A stretch of 22,575 nucleotides of DNA, taken from positions 1-22,575 of the IMG/VR virus record IMGVR_UViG_3300021961_000688; one strand, 5' to 3'. The translations under genes and the position numbers were made by a program. The notes under the pieces are model-generated. The model saw only the letters and a list, made by a program, of their open reading frames with translations. It searched no databases and was not told where the DNA came from. The stretch's first letter is position 1, and the number at the start of each line of letters is the position of its first letter. Below are positions 16,679 to 21,690 of this stretch, piece after piece. This DNA is from a virus.

Positions 16679-16794
16679 TTCTTTTTCTTTCCGTATTTTT
16701 TACGACCTATAGAAGCAACAATGGCATCGGCCCTCTTGGAGCCAATGCCTTGCTTTGATTGAATTTTTTCAGATAGTTTACTGAACTTGATCAT
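16675..16794 (-). CDS. Small basic protein (39 aa), unknown function
   Basis: Starts at ATG 16794, inside the end of the 133-aa gene (17-nt overlap); a longer in-frame extension to 16899 would lie entirely within that gene and reads like noise, so I reject it. The product (MIKFSKLSEKIQSKQGIGSK, then ADAIVASIGRKKYGKKKK) has a short helix, an A-x-A-I-x-A-S-I-G-x-K-K-Y-G segment and a poly-Lys end. Several phages encode small proteins of this pattern with unknown role. Its TGA overlaps the ATG of the 52-aa gene. Confidence 0.65.
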   Translation of the reverse strand: MIKFSKLSEKIQSKQGIGSKRADAIVASIGRKKYGKKKK

Positions 16795-17179
16795 CTTCTT
16801 TGTCGGCTTCAATACCTTCAACCCATCCAGCCAAAAACTTAAAGTCCTCAATGCCTTCGGTTGAAAATGTAAACTGATAGAACTCAAAGGTCTCCTCAAG
16901 AAGTTTCTTCATGTCCTTTGACATGCCCTTAATTCCTTCCTTTGTGAACTTATACTCACCCTTCTCACTTAACTCTAGCACACCATTCTTATCAGCGAAC
17001 GCATGATCAAGTCGAATGTCTTCACGCTTCTCGTTGTACTCTTCAAACAAAGGCTTAATCTTTTCAGCAATCTTCTTGATTTTAGCCTCTGCCTTACTTC
17101 CTTTTTCAGTCTGAACTAGATTTAAAATCTGAACTAGACTCAATAACTCTGCATTTGTTTTTGTTACTTTCTGTGACAT
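16778..17179 (-). CDS. Acidic/charged helical protein (133 aa), unknown function
   Basis: Not recognised. Predicted almost wholly helical and rich in Lys and Glu. Helices run from about 8-45 (LLSLVQILNLVQTEKGSKAE and on) and about 80-110. A short beta-like NGVLELSEKGEYKFT (65-79) reads like a hairpin, and the C-terminus is acidic (EADKEDDQVQ). It has its own promoter-like box, TATATTTG, 24 nt before the ATG, which separates it from the strongly basic genes upstream. The low-complexity charge pattern allows a scaffold-like or chaperone-like role, but there is no specific evidence. Confidence 0.7.
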   Translation of the reverse strand: MSQKVTKTNAELLSLVQILNLVQTEKGSKAEAKIKKIAEKIKPLFEEYNEKREDIRLDHAFADKNGVLELSEKGEYKFTKEGIKGMSKDMKKLLEETFEFYQFTFSTEGIEDFKFLAGWVEGIEADKEDDQVQ

Positions 17180-17202
17180 TTGATTTAAATTTTAATGATG
17201 AA

Positions 17203-17210
17203 CAAATATA
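17203..17210 (-). promoter_or_regulatory. TAnnTTTG -7 box before the 133-aa gene
   Basis: TATATTTG on the minus strand matches the Bacteroidota -7 consensus and lies in the only real gap (17180-17211) of this part of the cluster, 24 nt before the ATG at 17179. No convincing TTTG -33 element was found at the right distance, so this may be weak or factor-dependent. Confidence 0.4.
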
Positions 17211-17211
17211 G

Positions 17212-17547
17212 TTAAACTTTAGAAATTCTTTTACCCATGCCTACTCTACTTTTCTCAGCCTTTTTGGCTGCAAGCTTAGCAGGTGATATTTCACTTTTAG
17301 TTTTAGGTGTCTCTGATGACACTCTCTTTGTTGGTCTACAGTACTCATTCTTACCTCCCGCACCACAGGCTTTACCAGTCTTGGTATCCTGCCACTTCTC
17401 TTTCTCCCAACGCTTTAGTGATATTCCTGACTCAGTTTTTCTAACTGAACCAGAAGCCTTTCTGCATTTAGCAATGGCCTGTGAAGCCCTAGCAGAGGGA
17501 AACACATCATAAGATGCTTTAACCTTTTTGTAGCAAGCGTCTTTCAT
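17212..17547 (-). CDS. Basic Cys-containing protein, DUF5872-like (111 aa)
   Basis: Two short conserved-looking modules can be seen. Residues 4-30 read ACYKKVKASYDVFPSARASQ followed by AIAKCRK, a motif found in unrelated viral proteins. Residues 45-83 carry W-E-K-E-K-W-x-D, then GKACG, then EYCRPTKRVSSETPKT, which resembles the small domain DUF5872 of phages and giant viruses (identification from memory). The C-terminus is a Lys-rich tail. Strong basic charge and Cys residues at 5, 28, 61 and 70 suggest nucleic-acid binding, possibly with metal. The ATG at 17547 overlaps the preceding TGA. A minor head protein packaged with DNA is a reasonable alternative. Confidence 0.65.
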   Translation of the reverse strand: MKDACYKKVKASYDVFPSARASQAIAKCRKASGSVRKTESGISLKRWEKEKWQDTKTGKACGAGGKNEYCRPTKRVSSETPKTKSEISPAKLAAKKAEKSRVGMGKRISKV

Positions 17548-17729
17548 TTCTTTTTAGATAACACTTTTCGCTTAGCCTCAGCACTTAAATCCATAAAGTG
17601 ATAAAGGTCTTTGCTAGATTTAGTATGACTTTTACCAGTCATAATCTTTCCATTATGAGCATGCTGGTGTCCAGTCCACTCAACTCCATCCTTCAAATAA
17701 TGACCTCTACTTTTCCAAGACTCGCTCAT
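17544..17729 (-). CDS. Small His-rich basic protein (61 aa), unknown function
   Basis: Sequence features are HYLKDGVEWTGHQHAHNGKI followed by MTGKSHTKSSKDLYHFMDLS and a Lys-rich tail. The central part looks like a beta hairpin built on G-x-x-W/Y-x-G-x-x-H and TGK-x-H-x-x-S-S motifs, seen in small proteins of Bacteroidota phages and in some giant viruses. Six histidines in 61 residues could bind metal. The ATG shares one base with the stop of the 96-aa gene (TGATG), and its own TGA overlaps the next ATG, so the chain is tightly coupled. Confidence 0.65.
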   Translation of the reverse strand: MSESWKSRGHYLKDGVEWTGHQHAHNGKIMTGKSHTKSSKDLYHFMDLSAEAKRKVLSKKK

Positions 17730-18019
17730 CAGTACTTACCTCTTTTACTTTTAGGTGATGATTTAGTAGATCCTCCTGGACCTGCCCATAGGTTCTTGCA
17801 AGCCCAGTATCTAGCAGATAGTTTATCTGTCGCAGTACTGCACTTGTGCCTAGCCTTAAATGAAGACCGTGCCGCTGCCGAATAGTTATGACCATAACCC
17901 TCAGCACCAAAGTGGATTAGCTTCTCTTGTCCATTAGCACAAGCCTTAACCATCCGCTTCTTGCCGGGCCTGTCAGAGGCAACGACACGATTACATTTCA
18001 TCTTAGACTTTTCAGCCAT
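17729..18019 (-). CDS. Basic Cys/His protein (96 aa), unknown function
   Basis: Conserved-looking but unnamed. It opens with KMKCNRVVASDRPGKKRMVK, continues HFGAEGYGHNYSAAARSSFK and then RHKCSTATDKLSARYWACKN, and ends in a Ser/Lys/Gly tail. Cys9, Cys27, Cys60, Cys74, His44 and His58 could form a zinc site. The R-H-x-C-x-x-A-x-D-K-x-x-A-R-Y-W-x-C motif occurs in small proteins of many aquatic phages and large viruses, so far as I recall. Strong positive charge suggests DNA or RNA contact. It is linked by one-base overlaps to both neighbours (TAATG upstream, TGATG downstream). Confidence 0.7.
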   Translation of the reverse strand: MAEKSKMKCNRVVASDRPGKKRMVKACANGQEKLIHFGAEGYGHNYSAAARSSFKARHKCSTATDKLSARYWACKNLWAGPGGSTKSSPKSKRGKY

Positions 18020-18156
18020 TACTTCTTCTTCTTAGCGACTGGCTTAAGAGCTTTCTTAGACGCAGCTTTAACAGCTTTCTTAACAGCGGCTTTCTTCGGT
18101 CCACCTAGGACAGCGGCTTTGGGCATACCCATAGCCATCATTTGATCTCCTTTCAT
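18019..18156 (-). CDS. Ala/Lys-rich histone-tail-like microprotein (45 aa)
   Basis: Forty-five codons from ATG 18156 to TAA 18021-18019. The product starts MKGDQMMAMGMPKAAVLGGP and continues as Lys/Ala repeats (KKAAVKKAVKAASKKALKPV, then AKKKK). This composition is like the C-terminal tails of histone H1 or bacterial H1-like proteins and suggests non-specific DNA or RNA binding. A preceding AAAGGAGAT stretch lies inside the start region, so internal ATGs (codons 6, 7, 9) with a better Shine-Dalgarno spacing are alternative starts: GGAG sits 4-8 nt before the Met6/Met7 codons. Coupled on both sides: ATGA with the 19-aa frame, TAATG with the 96-aa gene. Confidence 0.6.
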   Translation of the reverse strand: MKGDQMMAMGMPKAAVLGGPKKAAVKKAVKAASKKALKPVAKKKK

Positions 18157-18212
18157 TTCTTCTTTGGTTTGTAAGAGGTTGCGGTTTTAACTTTTTGTGT
18201 ACAGGGTTTCAT
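18153..18212 (-). CDS. Possible 19-aa leader peptide (MKPCTQKVKTATSYKPKKK)
   Basis: First ATG after the -7 box at 18244-18237, 25 nt downstream of it. The frame is 19 codons, basic like all the following genes, and its TGA overlaps the ATG at 18156 (ATGA), the same coupling used along the rest of the cluster. That placement argues for translation as a leader or microprotein. The size alone gives no statistical support, so this may be only an untranslated leader. Confidence 0.4.
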   Translation of the reverse strand: MKPCTQKVKTATSYKPKKK

Positions 18213-18224
18213 GACTTTTATGTT

Positions 18225-18232
18225 TACCTTTG
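18225..18232 (+). promoter_or_regulatory. TAnnTTTG -7 box for the winged-helix gene (plus strand)
   Basis: TACCTTTG on the plus strand, 22 nt before the ATG at 18254. No TTG lies at the usual -33 distance; the nearest TTTTTG ends at 18197, 27 nt upstream. It lies back to back with the minus-strand box at 18237-18244, so the two promoters must compete or be co-regulated. Confidence 0.4.
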
Positions 18233-18240
18233 TTTACAAA
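18229..18240. promoter_or_regulatory. Small palindrome between divergent promoters (operator candidate)
   Basis: TTTGTTTACAAA is a perfect inverted repeat of TTTGT with a 2-nt centre. It overlaps the ends of both -7 boxes. A dimeric winged-helix protein bound here would block both promoters at once; the gene at 18254 encodes such a protein. AT-rich palindromes this short also occur by chance. Confidence 0.4.
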
Positions 18241-18269
18241 TGTAATAATAAAAATGAAATCAAATCAAA
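18237..18269 (-). promoter_or_regulatory. Promoter candidate for the minus-strand late cluster
   Basis: On the minus strand TTTG (18269-18266) and TACATTTG (18244-18237) are separated by 21 nt, a good match to the Bacteroidota -33/-7 arrangement. It points into the 18 kb minus cluster, with the first ATG 25 nt downstream. The -33 element lies inside the first codons of the divergent winged-helix gene. Best promoter match in the window. Confidence 0.55.
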
Positions 18270-18730
18270 GAGACTACCTCAAATACTGGAAAGTAATACG
18301 CACCTACTTCAAAGTAAAGCACAATCTAACCCAAGCGGACATAGATATGCTACTCTTCCTTTACTCAGAAAGATACTTCAACTTCACCACATTCAAGGAG
18401 TATGAAAAACTTTTTACCTGGGATATAGAGCGATTTGAAAAACTAAAGAAGCTAGGATGGATAGAACTATTTTCTACCAAGCAACCAGGCAGACCTGCCA
18501 TGAGGTCTAAGGCACTGTACTCACTATCCTATAAGGCAAAGCGAATGGTAAACTCTATGTACAAAAAGATAGAGGGAGAAGAAATTCCAGAGACTCTCTG
18601 CAATAATCCACTCTTCAAAAAGAATGTAAAGCCATCAGAGAAGCCTTACAAGGAAATGATTAAGATGATGAATAAAGAGATTCGAGAGAATAGGGCTACA
18701 GGACAAGAACTACGTCACGTTCCTGAATAA
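18254..18730 (+). CDS. Putative winged-helix (MarR-like) DNA-binding protein (158 aa)
   Basis: Likely regulator. From ATG 18254 the protein has an N-terminal helix (YLKYWKVIRTYFKVKHNLTQ), then LTQADIDMLLFLYSE, a helix-turn-helix-like segment (FTTFKEYEKLFTWDIERFEK), and LKKLGWIELF followed by a basic wing (STKQPGRPAMRSKALYSLSY) and a long helix (KAKRMVNSMYKKIEGEEI). This order is that of MarR-type winged-helix domains. The rest (about 110-158) is polar and basic. The frame is open upstream to TTG 18230, but that would cover the -7 box, so the ATG is preferred. It stands alone on the plus strand, divergent from the late cluster, and its 3' end overlaps the convergent GroES gene by 35 nt. DNA binding is inferred from pattern, not shown. 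Confidence 0.65.
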   Translation: MKSNQRDYLKYWKVIRTYFKVKHNLTQADIDMLLFLYSERYFNFTTFKEYEKLFTWDIERFEKLKKLGWIELFSTKQPGRPAMRSKALYSLSYKAKRMVNSMYKKIEGEEIPETLCNNPLFKKNVKPSEKPYKEMIKMMNKEIRENRATGQELRHVPE

Positions 18731-18953
18731 TTACACAGTGCTCGTCATTAATAATCATCACGTAGCTGTTGGCTTTATCATAGTACACCTCATCACCAGC
18801 CTTAATTGCATTAACCTCAGTACCTGAGTTGATGACTACTCCACGCTTATATCTTAACTGGTTGGTATCTTCTCCAGAAAGTACTAGTCCTGAAGATGTC
18901 TTTACTTCCTCATCAACAGTCTTGATGATGATATTCTTTCCTATCGCCTTCAT
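18696..18953 (-). CDS. groS: Co-chaperonin GroES (85 aa)
   Basis: Lid of the chaperonin folding chamber. The single-domain barrel is recognisable: KAIGKNIIIKTVDEEVKTSS, then the mobile loop ending in GLVLSGEDT, a RGVVINSG turn, then KAGDEVYYDK and a final ERDVVLVL strand. Length 85 aa is short compared with about 95 in bacteria. Shortening lies mainly in the middle (the roof hairpin region). The hydrophobic tripeptide of the mobile loop (L-V-L) that contacts GroEL is kept. The partner GroEL is encoded at 22241, 3.3 kb away and in another transcription unit. The ATG overlaps the TGA of a 34-aa membrane protein (ATGA). Its end overlaps the convergent winged-helix gene. Confidence 0.85.
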   Translation of the reverse strand: MKAIGKNIIIKTVDEEVKTSSGLVLSGEDTNQLRYKRGVVINSGTEVNAIKAGDEVYYDKANSYVMIINDEHCVIIQERDVVLVL

Positions 18954-19054
18954 GTGAGCGTTAAAATTAAAATGGTTGCGACAATAGCACCGAATAGGGC
19001 CCCAATCAAAAGCCCATCAACAAAGTTCTTTAGGTCTCTTTCGTTTACTGCCAT
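18950..19054 (-). CDS. Membrane microprotein (34 aa) co-translated with GroES
   Basis: Thirty-four codons from ATG 19054 to TGA 18952-18950. MAVNERDLKNFVDGLLIGAL is followed by FGAIVATILILTLT. The protein has a polar, charged N-terminus and one hydrophobic helix (about 14-34) with small residues in a GxxxG-like spacing (GLLIGALFGA). The stop overlaps the GroES ATG. Single-TM microproteins of this kind may be holin modulators or membrane anchors of lysis. No homologue recognised. The preceding gap 19055-19105 is AT-rich, with only an imperfect -7 box (TATATTGG). Confidence 0.6.
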   Translation of the reverse strand: MAVNERDLKNFVDGLLIGALFGAIVATILILTLT

Positions 19055-19105
19055 CGTATTATATTTATGTTGCCAATATAGTAAATAGTTGCAAAATAAA
19101 AAAAA

Positions 19106-20020
19106 ATGGTAACTTTATGGACAACAAAAAATGTTCTGATGAATCTAAAAAAGGTTAGCAGAAATGTTCATGTCCTTGAACTTAGTAAAGAAGAAACTAA
19201 ATTAGCACTACTGTCTGACATTCACTGGGACAACCCAAAGTGTGATAGAGATAAGCTAAGGGATCACTTAGACTACTGCTTAAAGCACAATATACCAATA
19301 CAAATTAATGGTGACTTCTTCTGCCTAATGCAGGGGAAGTACGATCCAAGAAGAAACAAAAAGGATATTCTTCCTGAGCACAACAAAGCAAACTACATTG
19401 ATGCTGTAATAGAAGATGCAGTAGAATGGTGGGCTCCCTACTCACATTTACTAACCGTAATAGGTTATGGTAACCACGAAACGGCAATCATAAAAAACTT
19501 AGAGACTGATCCTCTACAAAGATTTGTAGATTTATTAAACTACACCAAAAAGACTAGCGTTCAAACTGGTGGATATGGTGGATGGATAGTATTAAAGTAT
19601 TATCTTAACGGTAACACTGTGATGAGTAAGAACCTTAAGTACTTCCACGGATCTGGAGGAGGTGGTATAGTTACAAAGGGAGCCATAAACCTTACACGTG
19701 CACTGGAGATGTATGAGAACATGGACGTATTTATCATGGGACACATACACGAGAACTCCAGCCGTAACGATGTCAGGGATTCAATTAACTTTAATGTTGG
19801 AAAAAAAGTATTTGAGATAGAGCACAAGCAGATTCACCTAGCAATAACAGGCTCATACAAGGAAGAGTACCAAGATGGAGCCTTCGGGTGGCATGTTGAG
19901 CGAGGAGCTCCTGTAAAACCTACAGGAGGTAGGATCTTGACTCTATCTGGAAGAGAAGTAAATAGAAAAGACAATAGATATTACGAGTTATTAGTAGACA
20001 GTTGCAAGTTTCCAGTATGA
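19106..20020 (+). CDS. Calcineurin-like metallophosphoesterase (304 aa)
   Basis: All core motifs of the family are present in order: DIH (Asp38, His40 in LALLSDIHWDNP), GD (Asp70 in QINGDFF), GNHE (Asn123-His124), a His181 in YFHGSGGGG, and GHIH (His213, His215 in FIMGHIHENS). These bind two metals and hydrolyse phosphodiesters or phosphomonoesters. The family covers DNA/RNA nucleases, 2',3'-cyclic phosphodiesterases and protein phosphatases, so the substrate cannot be read from the sequence. Length (304 aa) is a full single domain. It is the first gene of the plus cassette, and its TGA overlaps the amidase ATG. A start at Met12 (about 11 residues shorter) is also plausible, as the first residues look non-conserved. 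A phosphoesterase co-expressed with lysis genes is unusual. Confidence 0.85.
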   Translation: MVTLWTTKNVLMNLKKVSRNVHVLELSKEETKLALLSDIHWDNPKCDRDKLRDHLDYCLKHNIPIQINGDFFCLMQGKYDPRRNKKDILPEHNKANYIDAVIEDAVEWWAPYSHLLTVIGYGNHETAIIKNLETDPLQRFVDLLNYTKKTSVQTGGYGGWIVLKYYLNGNTVMSKNLKYFHGSGGGGIVTKGAINLTRALEMYENMDVFIMGHIHENSSRNDVRDSINFNVGKKVFEIEHKQIHLAITGSYKEEYQDGAFGWHVERGAPVKPTGGRILTLSGREVNRKDNRYYELLVDSCKFPV

Positions 20021-20439
20021 ATAGGCCAATAAAGTACATAGCAATACACTGTACAGCAACACCACAGACTGCAACAGTGGCTTCAATACAGAGGTATTGG
20101 AAGGATAGCCTAGGATGGAGTAGCCCTGGGTACCATTTTCTCATTGAGCCCAATGGAACTACTCATCAACTGCTAGATTTTAACGGTGTTGCCAATGGAG
20201 TAAAGGGATTTAACAAGGAATCTGTACACATCAGTTACATTGGAGGTGTAAATAAGAATGGAATACCGGTAGATAACCGTACAGATGCCCAAAAAAAGGC
20301 CATATTAGAGTGCATTAACTGTATAATTGATTGGAGTGATAACAAATGCTTGATAATCCAAGGCCATCGTGACTTTCCTAATGTAAAAAAGGCTTGTCCA
20401 TCCTTCGATGCTAAAGCAGAATACAGAGGAATTGTATGA
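20017..20439 (+). CDS. N-acetylmuramoyl-L-alanine amidase, T7-lysozyme type (140 aa)
   Basis: Zinc amidase (amidase_2/PGRP fold) cleaving the bond between MurNAc and L-alanine. Motifs: IAIHCTAT with zinc ligand His11, PGYHFLI with Tyr39 in the T7 Tyr46 position, and GHRDFPNVKKACPSFD with His117, Lys125 and Cys127, which match T7 His122, Lys128 and Cys130. Length (140 aa) is a minimal domain without wall-binding extension or signal peptide. The start is ATG 20017, whose first bases overlap the phosphoesterase stop (ATGA). In T7 this enzyme also binds the RNA polymerase; no such function can be judged here. The second lytic enzyme of the window after the M15 peptidase. Confidence 0.92.
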   Translation: MNRPIKYIAIHCTATPQTATVASIQRYWKDSLGWSSPGYHFLIEPNGTTHQLLDFNGVANGVKGFNKESVHISYIGGVNKNGIPVDNRTDAQKKAILECINCIIDWSDNKCLIIQGHRDFPNVKKACPSFDAKAEYRGIV

Positions 20440-20657
20440 AAGCAGTACTAGAGTTTGACTTACCTGAGGATAACTGGGAGTTTCAGGCCGCAATTAATGG
20501 AGGCAAATACAAAAGTGCTATATGGAACTACGATCAGTGGCTTCGTGCAGAGATGAAGCACGGTGAGTTAGACAAAAAAATATATGAAGCCTACGATACT
20601 TGTAGAAAAAAATTAAGAAACATACTTGAGGAAGACAATTTATTTATTGAACAGTAA
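20436..20657 (+). CDS. Small conserved-type phage protein, unknown function (73 aa)
   Basis: Starts MKAVLEFDLPEDNWEFQAAI and has a Lys-rich helical body with WLRAEMKHGELDKKIYEAYD. The opening A-x-L-E-F-(D/N)-L-P-E-D with a downstream E-F-x-x-A-x-x-G is a pattern seen in many phage proteins of unknown function near replication or lysis genes. No catalytic residues are apparent. The ATG overlaps the amidase stop and its TAA shares a base with the next ATG, so it is expressed with the lysis proteins. Confidence 0.7.
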   Translation: MKAVLEFDLPEDNWEFQAAINGGKYKSAIWNYDQWLRAEMKHGELDKKIYEAYDTCRKKLRNILEEDNLFIEQ

Positions 20658-21205
20658 TGAAACAGTTATTTGATGACGAGAGAATACGAATTGCAGTAGT
20701 TGCATTCTTGATTGGAGTGGTACTAACATTCATCGTGTATCCAAAGCCTGATGCAGAGACCATTTACAAGTTCACTACCAAAACCGAAACAGATACTGCA
20801 TACGTTGAGGTACTAGATACTGTATACGTCCCTAAGAATCGCATCAAAACTCAAGTTATTAGGGATACAGTCCTTGTAGACAACAAGCCTAAAATTAGCC
20901 ATTTTGAGACTACTTTCCCTTTTGACTATGGAAGTACTAAGGTTAGCGGAGAAGTACTCGGAGAAGTGCTTAAAATGACCGCTACGAGCGACTATAATTT
21001 TCCAGTGGTAACCAACACGGTTACAAACACAGAGACTAAGACGATTATAAAGAAGAGCAAAGGATTATATCTAGGCGCAAACGTAAACTCTTTGTTACAA
21101 CCAGGCGCAAGCGCATCCTATGTAGACAACAAGTATATCTTCCAGTACCAGTACCAGCCTTTGCAGAAGGTGCATCAGATAGGAGTGTCAAAGAAGTTAT
21201 TTTAA
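20657..21205 (+). CDS. Membrane-anchored periplasmic protein, spanin-like (182 aa)
   Basis: The N-terminus is short, with one TM helix at about 11-28 (RIAVVAFLIGVVLTFIVY), then a long polar region predicted to lie in the periplasm. The middle is rich in Thr, Val and Lys (TDTAYVEVLDTVYVPKNRIK, TVTNTETKTI), suggesting extended beta structure. The end has alternating aromatic and polar residues (ASYVDNKYIFQYQYQP, ending KLF), like an outer-membrane strand or an oligomerising beta region. Last gene of the amidase cassette. In Gram-negative phages the gene following the endolysin often codes for a spanin that disrupts the outer membrane. No lipobox, so if it is a spanin it is of unimolecular or inner-membrane type. 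Identification is by context and topology. Confidence 0.55.
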   Translation: MKQLFDDERIRIAVVAFLIGVVLTFIVYPKPDAETIYKFTTKTETDTAYVEVLDTVYVPKNRIKTQVIRDTVLVDNKPKISHFETTFPFDYGSTKVSGEVLGEVLKMTATSDYNFPVVTNTVTNTETKTIIKKSKGLYLGANVNSLLQPGASASYVDNKYIFQYQYQPLQKVHQIGVSKKLF

Positions 21206-21206
21206 T

Positions 21207-21357
21207 TCGGAATAATTCCGATAAGGTTAAAGATATTTTACATTGTGATTTTTACGACAAGTCGTACCCTATAAGGTACATTATAAAAGCAAATCACAGT
21301 ATAGTATCACTATCGGGTATAATTTGAGAGATAGCACCTTTCGGTTTAAATTATTCC
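21207..21357 (+). ncRNA. Highly structured intergenic element, ncRNA or bidirectional structured terminator
   Basis: Between the stop of the plus gene (21205) and the convergent minus gene (21351). A composite outer helix can be drawn: 21209-21217 with 21349-21357 (9 bp), 21218-21221 with 21341-21344 (4 bp), 21223-21227 with 21336-21340 (5 bp), leaving only a 1-nt and a 4-nt bulge. Inside are a stem 21242-21251/21291-21300 (10 bp with one G-U), enclosing hairpins 21253-21258/21261-21266 and 21264-21268/21275-21279, and a stem 21310-21314/21330-21334. A competing hairpin, 21207-21213/21215-21221, is a 7-bp perfect palindrome. The wobble T243-G299 pairs only in plus-strand RNA. There is no U-run for an intrinsic terminator. 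No Rfam family recognised. Confidence 0.6.
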
Positions 21358-21602
21358 TTTGGTAATCTTTGTTTAATCTTACTTTCAAACTTATCAAATC
21401 TAGAGTCTATGTGAGAATTTAAACTCACCAACTCTCGATCAATCCTACTATTCAACTCATTATAGAAGTCAGTTGAAACTTTTTCTAAATATTCAAAATT
21501 AGATTCAACATTTCTCAATTGAGTACCTACCTTAACAACAATCACAACCCCAATTATCAATAGGACTGTAACTACTCCTAAAACAAAATATACTATTTCC
21601 AT
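21351..21602 (-). CDS. Membrane-anchored coiled-coil protein (83 aa), unknown function
   Basis: One N-terminal TM helix (about 4-24, VYFVLGVVTVLLIIGVVIVV) followed by an amphipathic coiled coil (about 30-78: VESNFEYLEKVSTDFYNELN and onward) with charged residues in heptads and a short Lys-rich end. Such N-in, TM, coiled-coil proteins recur in aquatic phages and may anchor a complex to the membrane. The ATG at 21602 follows a hairpin-prone leader (CTTTC, 6 nt, GAAAG) that could hide the start, and its stop codon lies within the structured element at 21349-21357. It lies downstream of the tRNA-like element and is probably co-transcribed with the MazG-like gene. Confidence 0.65.
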   Translation of the reverse strand: MEIVYFVLGVVTVLLIIGVVIVVKVGTQLRNVESNFEYLEKVSTDFYNELNSRIDRELVSLNSHIDSRFDKFESKIKQRLPKE

Positions 21603-21636
21603 CTTTCTTTCGTTTAAGAAAGGTACTATCTCTCTG

Positions 21637-21690
21637 TAGTCAGGACAGGATTCGAACCTGTAAGCAGCTACCCATTGTATACACCTGACT
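21637..21690 (-). ncRNA. tRNA-like element, 54 nt, lacking an anticodon arm
   Basis: Read on the minus strand it has a perfect 7-bp acceptor-like stem (AGTCAGG 21690-21684 with CCTGACT 21644-21638), a perfect 5-bp T-stem (ACAGG/CCTGT) and the canonical T-loop TTCGAAT (21656-21650), directly abutting the acceptor 3' strand as in tRNA. One unpaired base (A) follows at 21637, then CAGAG; CCA is not encoded. Only 22 nt lie between the acceptor and T-stem, beginning T-G (like positions 8-9) and including a D-loop-like TGGGTAG; no anticodon arm can be drawn. It is not a decoding tRNA. It overlaps the last 23 nt of the MazG-like gene, whose TAG stop lies inside it. Confidence 0.6.

Noticed and set aside
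16795-16899. Upstream extension of the 39-aa gene to a 74-aa protein
   Set aside because: The extra 35 residues lie wholly within the 133-aa gene and look random; ATG 16794 fits the packing of the cluster.
18230-18253. TTG start of the winged-helix gene
   Set aside because: It would place codons over the -7 box and palindrome; ATG 18254 is preferred.
21207-21221. Intrinsic terminator (perfect 7-bp palindrome after the plus cassette)
   Set aside because: No T-run follows on either strand, and the bases also pair with 21341-21357 in a longer helix.
21637-21690. Functional tRNA gene
   Set aside because: Only 54 nt with no anticodon arm; reported as tRNA-like instead.
21637-21690. Phage attachment site from a tRNA 3' end
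   Set aside because: No integrase in the window, and the 5' acceptor strand is also present, which a simple 3' fragment would not need; kept only as a hypothesis.
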